From the NCBI RefSeq assembly GCF_036248275.1, contig NZ_CP109181.1:6696001-6760000 (forward strand): 64,000 nucleotides of DNA, given 5' to 3'. The position numbers were made by a program, and so were the translations under genes. The stretch's first letter is position 1. Each line of letters starts with the position of its first letter. Shown here piece after piece: positions 44,681 through 52,791 of this stretch. This DNA comes from Streptomyces sp. NBC_01716 (GTDB taxonomy: Bacteria > Actinomycetota > Actinomycetes > Streptomycetales > Streptomycetaceae). Below the pieces are notes generated by a model, which made no database searches, was not told the DNA's origin, and worked only from the letters and a program-made list of their open reading frames with translations.

Positions 44681-46996
44681 TCAGCGGTGCTCGAAGCGCA
44701 CCACGACGGACTTGCTCGCCGGGGTGTTGCTGGTGTCGGCCGTGGAGTCCAGCGGCACCAGCACGTTCGTCTCCGGGTAGTAGGCGGCGGCGCAGCCGCG
44801 CGCCGTGGGGTAGTGCACCACCCGGAAGCCGCGGGCCCGCCGCTCCACGCCGTCCTTCCACTCACTGACCAGATCGGTGTACGAGCCGTCGGGCAGGCCC
44901 AGCCGGCGTGCGTCGTCCGGGTTCACCAGCACCACCCGGCGACCGCCCTTGATGCCCCGGTAACGGTCGTCGAGGCCGTAGACCGTGGTGTTGTACTGGT
45001 CGTGCGAGCGCAGCGTCTGTAGGAGGAGCCGCCCATCCGGCAGCGCCGGGTACTCGACGGGCGCCGCGGTGAAGTTGGCCTTGCCGGTGGCGGTGGGGAA
45101 GCGCCGCTCGTCGCGCGGGGCGTGGGGGAGCTGGAAACCGCCGGGCCTGGCGACGCGTTCGTTGAAGTCCTCGAAGCCGGGGACGACCCGCGAGATCCGG
45201 TCGCGGATCGACCCGTAGTCCTTCTCGAACTCCTCCCAAGGAGTCAGCGACCGCGGACCGAGGACGGCACGCGCCATCCGCGCGACGATCGCCGGCTCGG
45301 ACAGCAGATGCGGGCTCGCGGGGGCGAGGTTGCCGCGCGAGGCGTGCACCATGCCCATGGAGTCCTCCACGGTCACGATCTGCCTGCCGCCCGCCTGCAC
45401 GTCCTTGTCCGTACGGCCGAGGGTCGGCAGGATCAGCGCACGCGCGCCGGTCACCGCGTGCGAGCGGTTGAGCTTGGTCGAGACGTGCACGGTCAGCCGC
45501 GCGGTGCGCATCGCCGCCTCCGTCACCTCGGTGTCCGGCGACGCCGAGACGAAGTTGCCGCCCATGGCGAAGAAGACCTTCGCGTCGCCGTCGCGCAGCG
45601 CGCGGATGGCCCGTACGACGTCATAGCCGTGGTGACGCGGCGAGGTGATCCCGAACTCCTGGTCCAGGGCGTCGAGGAAGGCCGCCGCGGGCCGCTCGAA
45701 TATGCCCATGGTGCGGTCGCCCTGGACGTTGGAGTGTCCGCGTACGGGGCACACCCCCGCGCCCGGCCGGCCCACATTGCCGCGCAGCAGCAGGAAGTTG
45801 ACGACCTCGCGAATGGTCGCGACCGAGTGCTTGTGCTGGGTCAGGCCCATCGCCCAGCAGACGATGGTGCGCTTCGACGCCAGCACCATGGACAGCGCGC
45901 GCTCGATGTCCGCGCGGTCGAGACCCGTCGCGACGAGGGTCTCGTCCCAGTCGGCGGTGCGCGCGGCGGCGGCGAACTCCGCGAAGCCGTGGGTGTGCTC
46001 GGCGACGAACGCCTCGTCGACGGCGGCCGGATCCGACTCGGCCGCTTCCAGTATCAGCTTGTTGAGCAGCCGGAAGAGGGCCTGGTCGCCGCCGATGCGG
46101 ATCTGGAGGAAGAGGTCGTTGAGCGCGGCGCCCTTGACCATGCCCTGCGGCGTCTGCGGATTCTTGAACCGCTCCATGCCGGCCTCGGGCAGCGGATTCA
46201 CCGAAATGATCTTCGCGCCTGCCGACTTGGCCTTCTCCAGGGCGGAGAGCATCCGGGGGTGGTTGGTCCCGGGGTTCTGCCCGGCCACGATGATCAGGTC
46301 GGCCTGGTGCATGTCCTCCAGGGAGACGCTGCCCTTGCCGACACCCAGGGTCTCGGAGAGCGCCGAACCGGACGACTCGTGACACATGTTGGAGCAGTCC
46401 GGCAGATTGTTCGTACCGAACTCGCGGGCGAACAGCTGGAACAGGAAGGCCGCCTCGTTGCTCGTACGGCCTGAGGTGTAGAACAGCGCCTCGTCGGGGG
46501 AGTCCAGCGCCGTCAGCTCCTCGGCGATGATCGCGAACGCGCGCTCCCAGCTCACCGGTTCGTACCGGTCGCCCCCGCCGGCCGCGCCGTCACCGCCGTC
46601 GCCGGAGCCGCGCTCCAGGAGCATCGGCTGGGTGATACGGCCCTGCTGGCCCAGCCAGTAGCCGCTGCGCCGCGCGAGATCCGCGACCGGGTGCGCGGCG
46701 AAGAAGTCCGGCGTCACCCGGCGCAGCGTCGCCTCCTCGGCGACCGCCTTCACACCGTTCTCGCAGAACTCCGCCGTGTGCCGGCGCTCGCCCTCCGGCC
46801 AGGCGCAGCCCGGACAGTCGAAGCCGTCCTTCTGGTTGACCTTGAGCAGCGTCCGCGCCGCGCGCCCCACGCCCATCTGCTGCTGGGCCACCCGCAGCGA
46901 ATGCGCCACGGCCGGCAGCCCGGCCGCGCTGTGCCGGGGGTCGGCGACCCGCGGCGCGTCCTGGACCGGGTCACCTGAAGGCGGCTTGCGAGCCAT
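44681..46996 (-). CDS. Molybdopterin oxidoreductase, FdhF/YdeP-like alpha subunit
   Basis: 771-residue molybdopterin-dependent oxidoreductase of the group annotated as formate dehydrogenase-like alpha subunits (YdeP type). The N terminus has FDCPGCAWP and a third cysteine (61, 64, 78), a reduced iron-sulfur motif typical of this group. DCSNMCHESSGSALSETLGVG contains the likely Mo-proximal Cys. The dinucleotide-binding segments AGQNPGTNHPRM, AMGLTQHKHSV and RPGAGVCPVRGHSNVQGDR follow. The C-terminal beta-barrel is the MopB-type domain (DQYNTTVYGLDDRYRG). ATG at 46996 with GAGGGAG 6 bases upstream. True substrate is unknown; no FdhD or electron-transfer partner is adjacent. Confidence 0.9.
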   Translation of the reverse strand: MARKPPSGDPVQDAPRVADPRHSAAGLPAVAHSLRVAQQQMGVGRAARTLLKVNQKDGFDCPGCAWPEGERRHTAEFCENGVKAVAEEATLRRVTPDFFAAHPVADLARRSGYWLGQQGRITQPMLLERGSGDGGDGAAGGGDRYEPVSWERAFAIIAEELTALDSPDEALFYTSGRTSNEAAFLFQLFAREFGTNNLPDCSNMCHESSGSALSETLGVGKGSVSLEDMHQADLIIVAGQNPGTNHPRMLSALEKAKSAGAKIISVNPLPEAGMERFKNPQTPQGMVKGAALNDLFLQIRIGGDQALFRLLNKLILEAAESDPAAVDEAFVAEHTHGFAEFAAAARTADWDETLVATGLDRADIERALSMVLASKRTIVCWAMGLTQHKHSVATIREVVNFLLLRGNVGRPGAGVCPVRGHSNVQGDRTMGIFERPAAAFLDALDQEFGITSPRHHGYDVVRAIRALRDGDAKVFFAMGGNFVSASPDTEVTEAAMRTARLTVHVSTKLNRSHAVTGARALILPTLGRTDKDVQAGGRQIVTVEDSMGMVHASRGNLAPASPHLLSEPAIVARMARAVLGPRSLTPWEEFEKDYGSIRDRISRVVPGFEDFNERVARPGGFQLPHAPRDERRFPTATGKANFTAAPVEYPALPDGRLLLQTLRSHDQYNTTVYGLDDRYRGIKGGRRVVLVNPDDARRLGLPDGSYTDLVSEWKDGVERRARGFRVVHYPTARGCAAAYYPETNVLVPLDSTADTSNTPASKSVVVRFEHR

Positions 46997-47143
46997 CACG
47001 CACTCCCTCACTCGTACGACGGGACTCCGTCCCGCGATCCCGTCCCCCGACAACTCTCCCCCGATCCTGTCACGCACCGCCGGGGGCACCTCGTGGTGGA
47101 GTGCCGGTCAGGATTGTCAGTGGGGCGTGGCAGGATCGAGTAC

Positions 47144-49855
47144 GTGGCTGAGACAGCGTCGAAGAAGACCGAAGACAACCGTCCTCGCCTGCTCCTCATG
47201 GACGGGCACTCCCTGGCGTACCGGGCGTTCTTCGCGCTGCCCGCGGAGAATTTCACCACCAGCTCCGGCCAGCCGACGAACGCCTTCTACGGCTTCGCCT
47301 CGATGCTGGCCAACACCCTGCGTGACGAGGCGCCCACGCACTTCGCGGTGGCCTTCGACGTGTCACGCAAGACATGGCGCTCGGAGGAGTTCCCGGAGTA
47401 CAAGGCGAACCGCTCCAAGACGCCCGACGAGTTCAAGGGCCAGGTCGAGCTGATCGGCGAACTGCTGGACGCGATGAACGCGCACCGGTTCGCCATCGAG
47501 GGCTTCGAGGCGGACGACGTCATCGCCACCCTCGCCACCCAGGCCGAGGAAGCCGGCTTCGAGGTCCTCATCGTCACCGGCGACCGGGACTCCTTCCAGC
47601 TCATCAGCGAGCACACCACGGTGCTGTATCCCACCAAGGGCGTCTCCGAGCTGACCCGCTTCACCCCGGAGAAGGTCCAGGAGAAGTACGGCCTGACCCC
47701 CGCGCAGTATCCGGACTTCGCCGCCCTGCGCGGCGACCCGTCGGACAACCTCCCGGGCATCCCGGGCGTCGGCGAGAAGACGGCCGCGAAGTGGATCAAC
47801 CAGTTCGGCTCCTTCGCCGAGCTCGTGGAGCGCGCCGAGGAGGTCAAGGGCAAGGTCGGGCAGAATCTGCGCGAGCACCTGCCCTCGGTCAAGCTCAACC
47901 GCCATCTCACCGAGCTCGTGCGCACCGTCGAGCTGACGAAGACCGCACAGGACCTGGAGCGCTTCCCGTACGACCGGTCGGCCGTCACCGGTGTGCTCGA
48001 CGTCCTGGAGATCCGCAATCCGAGCCTGCGCGAGCGGCTGCTCGGCGTGGACCCCGGCGCCGTCGAGGACGAGGCCCCGGCCCCCGACGCGGGCATCGAG
48101 CTCGACGGCAAGGTCCTCACCTCCGGCGAACTGGCGCCCTGGCTCGCCGAGCACGGCGACGAACCGCTGGGCGTCGCCCTCGTCGACACCTGGGCGCTCG
48201 GCACGGGCAGCATCAGCGAGGTCGCGCTGGCCGCGGCAGACGGCGCCGCCGCCTGGTTCGACACCACCCAGCTCGACGAGGCGGACGAGAAGGCGTTCGG
48301 CGCCTGGCTCGCGGCGGCGGACCACCCCAAGGTGCTGCACAACGCGAAGAGCGCCATGCGGGTCGCCCCCGAGCACGGCTGGCGGGTCGGCGGCGTCACC
48401 ATGGACACCGCGCTCGCCGCGTATCTGGTCAAGCCCGGCCGCCGTTCCTTCGCCCTCGACGCCCTCGCTATCGAATACCTCGGACGCGAACTCGCCCCGG
48501 CCGCCGCGGGCGACGGGCAGCTCGCCTTCGGCAGCGACGACCAGGCCGAGGCCGACGCGCTGATGACACAGGCGCGCGCCGTCCTCGACCTCGGCGACGC
48601 CTTCACCGGACGGCTGGAGGAGGTCGGGGCCACCCGGCTGCTCCAGGAGATCGAGCTGCCCACCTCCGCGCTCCTCGCCAAGCTGGAGCGCAACGGCATC
48701 TCGGCCGACCAGCCCCATCTGGTCACCCTGGAGCAGCAGTTCGCCGCCGCCGTCCAGCAGGCGGTCAAGGAGGCGCACGCGTCGGTCGGCCACGAATTCA
48801 ACCTCGGCTCGCCCAAGCAGCTCCAGGAAGTCCTCTTCGGCGAGCTCGCCCTGCCCAAGACCAAGAAGACCAAGACCGGTTACACGACGGACGCCGACGC
48901 GCTGGCCTGGCTCGCCGCGCAGACCGAGCACGAACTGCCCGTCCTGATGCTGCGCCACCGCGAGCAGGCCAGGCTCCGCGTCACCGTCGAGGGCCTGGTC
49001 AAGATGATCGCGTCCGACGGCCGGATCCACACCACCTTCAGCCAGACGGTGGCGGCCACCGGCCGGCTCTCGTCCACCGACCCCAACCTGCAGAACGTGC
49101 CGGTGCGCACCGACGAGGGCCGGGCCATCCGCCGCGGGTTCGTCGTCGGCGAGGGCTACGAGTCGCTGATGACCGCCGACTACAGCCAGATCGAGCTGCG
49201 TGTCATGGCCCATCTGTCCGAGGACGCCGGTCTGATCGAGGCGTTCACCTCCGGCGAGGACCTGCACAACACCGTCGCCTCCCAGGTGTTCGGTGTGGAG
49301 CGGGCCGCCGTCACCCCCGACATGCGCCGCAAGATCAAGGCGATGTCGTACGGACTGGCGTACGGCCTCTCGGCGTTCGGCCTCTCCCAGCAGCTGAACA
49401 TCGAGGCGGCCGAGGCACGCGGCCTGATGGACACCTTCTTCGAACGCTTCGGCGGCGTACGGGACTATCTCCAGCGAGCGGTCGAAGAGGCCAGGGCCAC
49501 GGGCTACACGGAGACGATGCTCGGCCGCCGGCGCTATCTCCCGGACCTCAACAGCGACAACCGGCAGCGCCGCGAGATGGCCGAGCGGATGGCGCTCAAC
49601 GCCCCGATCCAGGGCACGGCCGCCGACATCGTGAAGGTCGCGATGCTCCGGGTCGACACGGCGCTGACCGAAGCCGGGCTGGCTTCGCGCATGCTCCTCC
49701 AGGTCCACGACGAAATCGTGCTGGAGATCGCCCCCGGTGAGCGGGAGCGGGTGGAGGAGCTGGTGATCCGCGAGATGGCCGCGGCGACCGAGCTGCGGGC
49801 GCCGCTGGACGTCTCCGTGGGCGTCGGCCCGGACTGGGACTCGGCCGCCCACTGA
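47144..49855 (+). CDS. polA: DNA polymerase I
   Basis: 903-residue Pol I for gap filling and primer removal. Order: 5'-3' flap nuclease (LLLMDGHSLAYRAFFALP, EADDVIATLA, VTGDRDSFQLI, then the H3TH region GDPSDNLPGIPGVGEKTA), an exonuclease-like middle domain (about 310-500), and polymerase (motif A DYSQIELRVMAHLSEDAGL, the O-helix MRRKIKAMSYGLAYGLSAFG, motif C VHDEIVLE). The middle domain lacks the DxE (VALVDTWALG) and other metal ligands, so proofreading is probably absent. GTG at 47144 with AGGA about 8 bases upstream. Confidence 0.96.
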   Translation: MAETASKKTEDNRPRLLLMDGHSLAYRAFFALPAENFTTSSGQPTNAFYGFASMLANTLRDEAPTHFAVAFDVSRKTWRSEEFPEYKANRSKTPDEFKGQVELIGELLDAMNAHRFAIEGFEADDVIATLATQAEEAGFEVLIVTGDRDSFQLISEHTTVLYPTKGVSELTRFTPEKVQEKYGLTPAQYPDFAALRGDPSDNLPGIPGVGEKTAAKWINQFGSFAELVERAEEVKGKVGQNLREHLPSVKLNRHLTELVRTVELTKTAQDLERFPYDRSAVTGVLDVLEIRNPSLRERLLGVDPGAVEDEAPAPDAGIELDGKVLTSGELAPWLAEHGDEPLGVALVDTWALGTGSISEVALAAADGAAAWFDTTQLDEADEKAFGAWLAAADHPKVLHNAKSAMRVAPEHGWRVGGVTMDTALAAYLVKPGRRSFALDALAIEYLGRELAPAAAGDGQLAFGSDDQAEADALMTQARAVLDLGDAFTGRLEEVGATRLLQEIELPTSALLAKLERNGISADQPHLVTLEQQFAAAVQQAVKEAHASVGHEFNLGSPKQLQEVLFGELALPKTKKTKTGYTTDADALAWLAAQTEHELPVLMLRHREQARLRVTVEGLVKMIASDGRIHTTFSQTVAATGRLSSTDPNLQNVPVRTDEGRAIRRGFVVGEGYESLMTADYSQIELRVMAHLSEDAGLIEAFTSGEDLHNTVASQVFGVERAAVTPDMRRKIKAMSYGLAYGLSAFGLSQQLNIEAAEARGLMDTFFERFGGVRDYLQRAVEEARATGYTETMLGRRRYLPDLNSDNRQRREMAERMALNAPIQGTAADIVKVAMLRVDTALTEAGLASRMLLQVHDEIVLEIAPGERERVEELVIREMAAATELRAPLDVSVGVGPDWDSAAH

Positions 49856-49886
49856 CAGCGGCCCCCGCTCCTGTCTCGCTGGGCGC

Positions 49887-50756
49887 TCAGCGCGATCCCG
49901 TACGTGAACGATCGGGCGCCGTCCGGTCGTTCGCGGCCGGCGGCGCCACCGGCTTCGTACGGGCTCCGCGCAGCCGCATCCCCGCGCCGTACAGCACGAG
50001 TCCCGCCGCCAGCCCCGCCCCGGCGCCGAAGCAGAGCGTCGGGATGACGTCCAGCGGCGTCGACACCTGCCCGTGGTAGTCGTACCAACGGATGAACCGG
50101 TGCGCCATGGCGGTCAGCACGCACCCGGCGAGCAGCGCGTAGGCGAGCATGCGTTCGCGCCGTACGAGCACGGGCACCGAGCCCGGCGCGGGAGACCGGG
50201 GCAGCCGGCGCAGGGCGGAGACCGTGAACCAGCAGAGCGCCACCGCCGCCAGCGCCGAACTGCCGTACTGCGTGTACGTGTAGAGCGGGAAGCCGGCGAC
50301 GACCTCCCCCAGCGCGGGCACCATACGGGTGCCCCACCGGTCGATGTGCGTGAACGCGTCCCACACCACATGGGTGGACGCGCCGAGCACCGCCGAGACG
50401 TAGAACCGGGCGGCGAGCGCCCCGCGCCCTCCGCCGCGCCGGTCGGGTCCTCGTACGAAGGCGTACGCCCGCCCCTGCCAGGCGGTGGGCAGCAGCGAGA
50501 GCAACGGCTCACGCAACATCAGCCAGAGGCCCACCAGGGCCGCGGCGATGACGGCGTCGACGGTGAACAGGCCCACCGGGCCGTGCGTCACCTCGCCGAA
50601 CTCCATGGCGGCAGGCACGGCGGTCGCCGCGAAGTACGTCATGTCGGGTGCCATCGACCCGGCGACGAGCGCGGAGGCGAGCAGCGGCCCGCGCGACGTG
50701 CCGTCCCTTCTGATGCCCGGCAGCACCGCCGCGGCATGGCTCAACGTGAAAGGCAC
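49887..50756 (-). CDS. DUF4184 integral membrane protein
   Basis: 289-residue membrane protein of the DUF4184 family. It opens VPFTLSHAAAVLPG, followed by ALVAGSMAPDMTYF and GASTHVVWDAFTHIDRWG; the conserved His/Asp residues resemble membrane-bound metal-dependent hydrolases (YdjM-like), but no activity is established. About six transmembrane helices are predicted by eye. GTG start with GGGAGA 7 bases upstream. Convergent with polA (31-base gap). Confidence 0.82.
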   Translation of the reverse strand: MPFTLSHAAAVLPGIRRDGTSRGPLLASALVAGSMAPDMTYFAATAVPAAMEFGEVTHGPVGLFTVDAVIAAALVGLWLMLREPLLSLLPTAWQGRAYAFVRGPDRRGGGRGALAARFYVSAVLGASTHVVWDAFTHIDRWGTRMVPALGEVVAGFPLYTYTQYGSSALAAVALCWFTVSALRRLPRSPAPGSVPVLVRRERMLAYALLAGCVLTAMAHRFIRWYDYHGQVSTPLDVIPTLCFGAGAGLAAGLVLYGAGMRLRGARTKPVAPPAANDRTAPDRSRTGSR

Positions 50757-50843
50757 GGCATGTCTCCCGGGGGCGTGTGGTCGTCCGATCAGGCAGGGAA
50801 CACGCCCACCTGGCACGGAGTCAGTATGGAGGACGCCACTTCC

Positions 50844-50890
50844 TCGCCACCGGTTCGACCTACGGGAAGCCGGGAGGTGGCGAACCGGTG
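50844..50890 (+). promoter_or_regulatory. Overlapping inverted repeats in the lytic transglycosylase leader
   Basis: Two mutually exclusive pairings share bases: TCGCCACC (50844-50851) with GGTGGCGA (50876-50883), and CACCGGTTCG (50848-50857) with CGAACCGGTG (50881-50890). This is switch-like geometry, or simply a composite palindrome. A further CGCGCT/AGCGCG hairpin lies near 50955. It does not match the c-di-AMP riboswitch consensus I know. Confidence 0.4.
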
Positions 50891-50995
50891 AAAAGCGGTC
50901 AGCGGCCCATGTGCGTACACAGGGAGTTGCCGTAGGGTCGCCTGAGTCCTCGCGCTGGGAGCGCGAACCGCTGTTCACCGGGAGGGACCAGACGT

Positions 50996-52696
50996 ATGGC
51001 AGCGAAATTCGGCCGCCGGCTCCGCAGAGGGGCGACCACCACCGCGGTCGCCGCGCTCGCGGTCGCCGCACTCTCCGCCTCGCAGGCCCCGGCCATCGTC
51101 TCCGGTGGCGGTGGCGGTGACGGCGGCGGGAAGCAGGCGTCCGGATCGAGCGTGCCGGACGGCGACGGCTCGGCCTCCGGTGACTCCTCGTACCACACGG
51201 ATCTCCCGCCGCTGAACACCCCGAACAAGCCCGGCACTTCGATCGATCTGCCAGGCCTCGGCAGTGAGTCGGAGGCCGGTATACCTGCCTCGGTGCTGGC
51301 CGCGTACAAGCAGGCCGAACAGAGCATCGCGATCACCAACCCCGGCTGCAATCTGCCGTGGGAGCTCCTCGCCGCGATCGGCAAGGTCGAGTCGGGCCAG
51401 GCGCGCGGCGGCAGGGTCGACAGCGAGGGCACCACGCTCACGCCGATCCTGGGCCCGGTGCTCAACGGTGTCGGCTTCGCCAACATCTCGGACACCGACA
51501 ACGGCGAGTACGACGGGGACAAGACCCACGACCGTGCCGTGGGCCCGATGCAGTTCATCCCGTCCACCTGGGCCACCTGGGGCCAGGACGCGAACGGCGA
51601 CGGCCGCGAGGACCCGAACAACATCTTCGACGCGGCGCTCGCCGCCGGCCGCTATCTCTGCGCCAACAACCGCGACCTGTCGATTCAGGCCAATCTCGAC
51701 CAGGCGATCCTCAGCTACAACCGCTCGAACGAGTATCTGGCCACGGTCCTGTCCTGGCTCGACTACTACAAGCGCGGCACCCACGAGGTGCCGGACGGCA
51801 CGGGCGTGCTGCCCACAGGCCCCGGCCCGCTGAACCCGGGCGGCTCCGGGAACTCGCCGAGCCCGAGCCCGAGTCCGACCTCGTCGAAGCCGGGCAAAAC
51901 GCCGAGCCCCGGTTCGTCCCCGAGCCCGCAGGATCCGGGCGACTCGCCGTCGCCCAAGCCTCCCAAGCCCCCGAAGCCGCCGACGACGACACCGCCCGCG
52001 ACCCCCGCGCCGACCGTCCAGCGGCTGGAGAACGCGGGCACGGGCAAGCTGTCCGCCACGGCGGGCGGGGCGTTCGCGGAGCGCGTCTCGGTGCGCGGCG
52101 AGGACGCCACCGGCAAGGCCGTCGGCAAGGTGGCCGTACGGTTCGAGATCGTCGGCGACACCGACGCGACGTTCACGGGCGGCGGCAAGCAGGCCACCGT
52201 CACCAGCGGCAGTGACGGCGTCGCCACGGCGCCCGCGCTCCAGGCGGGCGAGAACACCGGCGACTTCACGGTGCGGGCGAGTGCCGTGGGCCGTACGGTC
52301 CCGGCGCTCGACTTCACGGCGACGGTCACCGAGCGCCAGGCGGACGCGGTCGTCCGGATCAGCGACAAGGAACTCAACGCGGCGCCGGGCGCGGAGTTCG
52401 CCGACGCGGTCGAGGTCAAGGCCACCAACCAGGGCCAGACGGCTCCGGGCGTGGCGGTCAAGGCCACCCTGGTCAAGTCGGCCGACGACGCGTCGCCGGC
52501 CGACAAGGGCCCGTATTTCAAGGGCGCGGACGGTCAGCCGCTCAGGTCCCTGGAGGGGCTGAAGACGAACGACCAGGGCCTGCTCGTGCTTCCGAAGATC
52601 TACGCGGACGACACGACGGGCACGTTCCTGCTGCGGATCGAGACGGCGGGCGGCGCGACGGTGACGATCGAACTGAAGGTCACCGCCCCCGCGTAG
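50996..52696 (+). CDS. Secreted lytic transglycosylase with Ig-like domains
   Basis: 566-residue exported cell-wall enzyme. A Tat/Sec-like signal (KFGRRLRRGATTTAVAALAVAALSASQ in parts) precedes a Gly/Ser linker. The MltB/SLT2-type catalytic domain (about 95-265) has catalytic Glu132 in GKVESGQ and the family block GPMQFIPSTWATWGQDANG with the RYLC/YNRSNEYLATVL end. A Pro/Ser-rich linker (SPSPSPSPTSSKP) leads to two bacterial Ig-like domains (about 345-566). It cleaves glycan strands to 1,6-anhydro-muropeptides. ATG with GGGAGGGAC 7-8 bases upstream. A 17-bp terminator follows. Confidence 0.9.
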   Translation: MAAKFGRRLRRGATTTAVAALAVAALSASQAPAIVSGGGGGDGGGKQASGSSVPDGDGSASGDSSYHTDLPPLNTPNKPGTSIDLPGLGSESEAGIPASVLAAYKQAEQSIAITNPGCNLPWELLAAIGKVESGQARGGRVDSEGTTLTPILGPVLNGVGFANISDTDNGEYDGDKTHDRAVGPMQFIPSTWATWGQDANGDGREDPNNIFDAALAAGRYLCANNRDLSIQANLDQAILSYNRSNEYLATVLSWLDYYKRGTHEVPDGTGVLPTGPGPLNPGGSGNSPSPSPSPTSSKPGKTPSPGSSPSPQDPGDSPSPKPPKPPKPPTTTPPATPAPTVQRLENAGTGKLSATAGGAFAERVSVRGEDATGKAVGKVAVRFEIVGDTDATFTGGGKQATVTSGSDGVATAPALQAGENTGDFTVRASAVGRTVPALDFTATVTERQADAVVRISDKELNAAPGAEFADAVEVKATNQGQTAPGVAVKATLVKSADDASPADKGPYFKGADGQPLRSLEGLKTNDQGLLVLPKIYADDTTGTFLLRIETAGGATVTIELKVTAPA

Positions 52697-52719
52697 CCCG
52701 GGGCCTACGGCACCCAGCG

Positions 52720-52756
52720 GGCGCCGCCCCTCTGTCACGGACGGAGGGGCGGCGCC
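52720..52756. terminator. Bidirectional terminator between transglycosylase and helicase genes
   Basis: 17-bp stem (GGCGCCGCCCCTCTGTC at 52720-52736 with 52740-52756, one G-U pair) and a 3-base loop, between convergent genes. Confidence 0.8.
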
Positions 52757-52791
52757 GGTTCGTGCCGCGTGCTTACGACCGCGGACACGCC

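Noticed and set aside
47363..49852. 829-codon minus-strand frame opposite polA
   Set aside because: Antisense shadow of polA, with no recognisable domain.
50757..50995. c-di-AMP (ydaO-type) riboswitch before the lytic transglycosylase
   Set aside because: Gene type fits, but the conserved core blocks of that class (GGGGTGAAT-like segment and the 3' conserved stretch) were not found.
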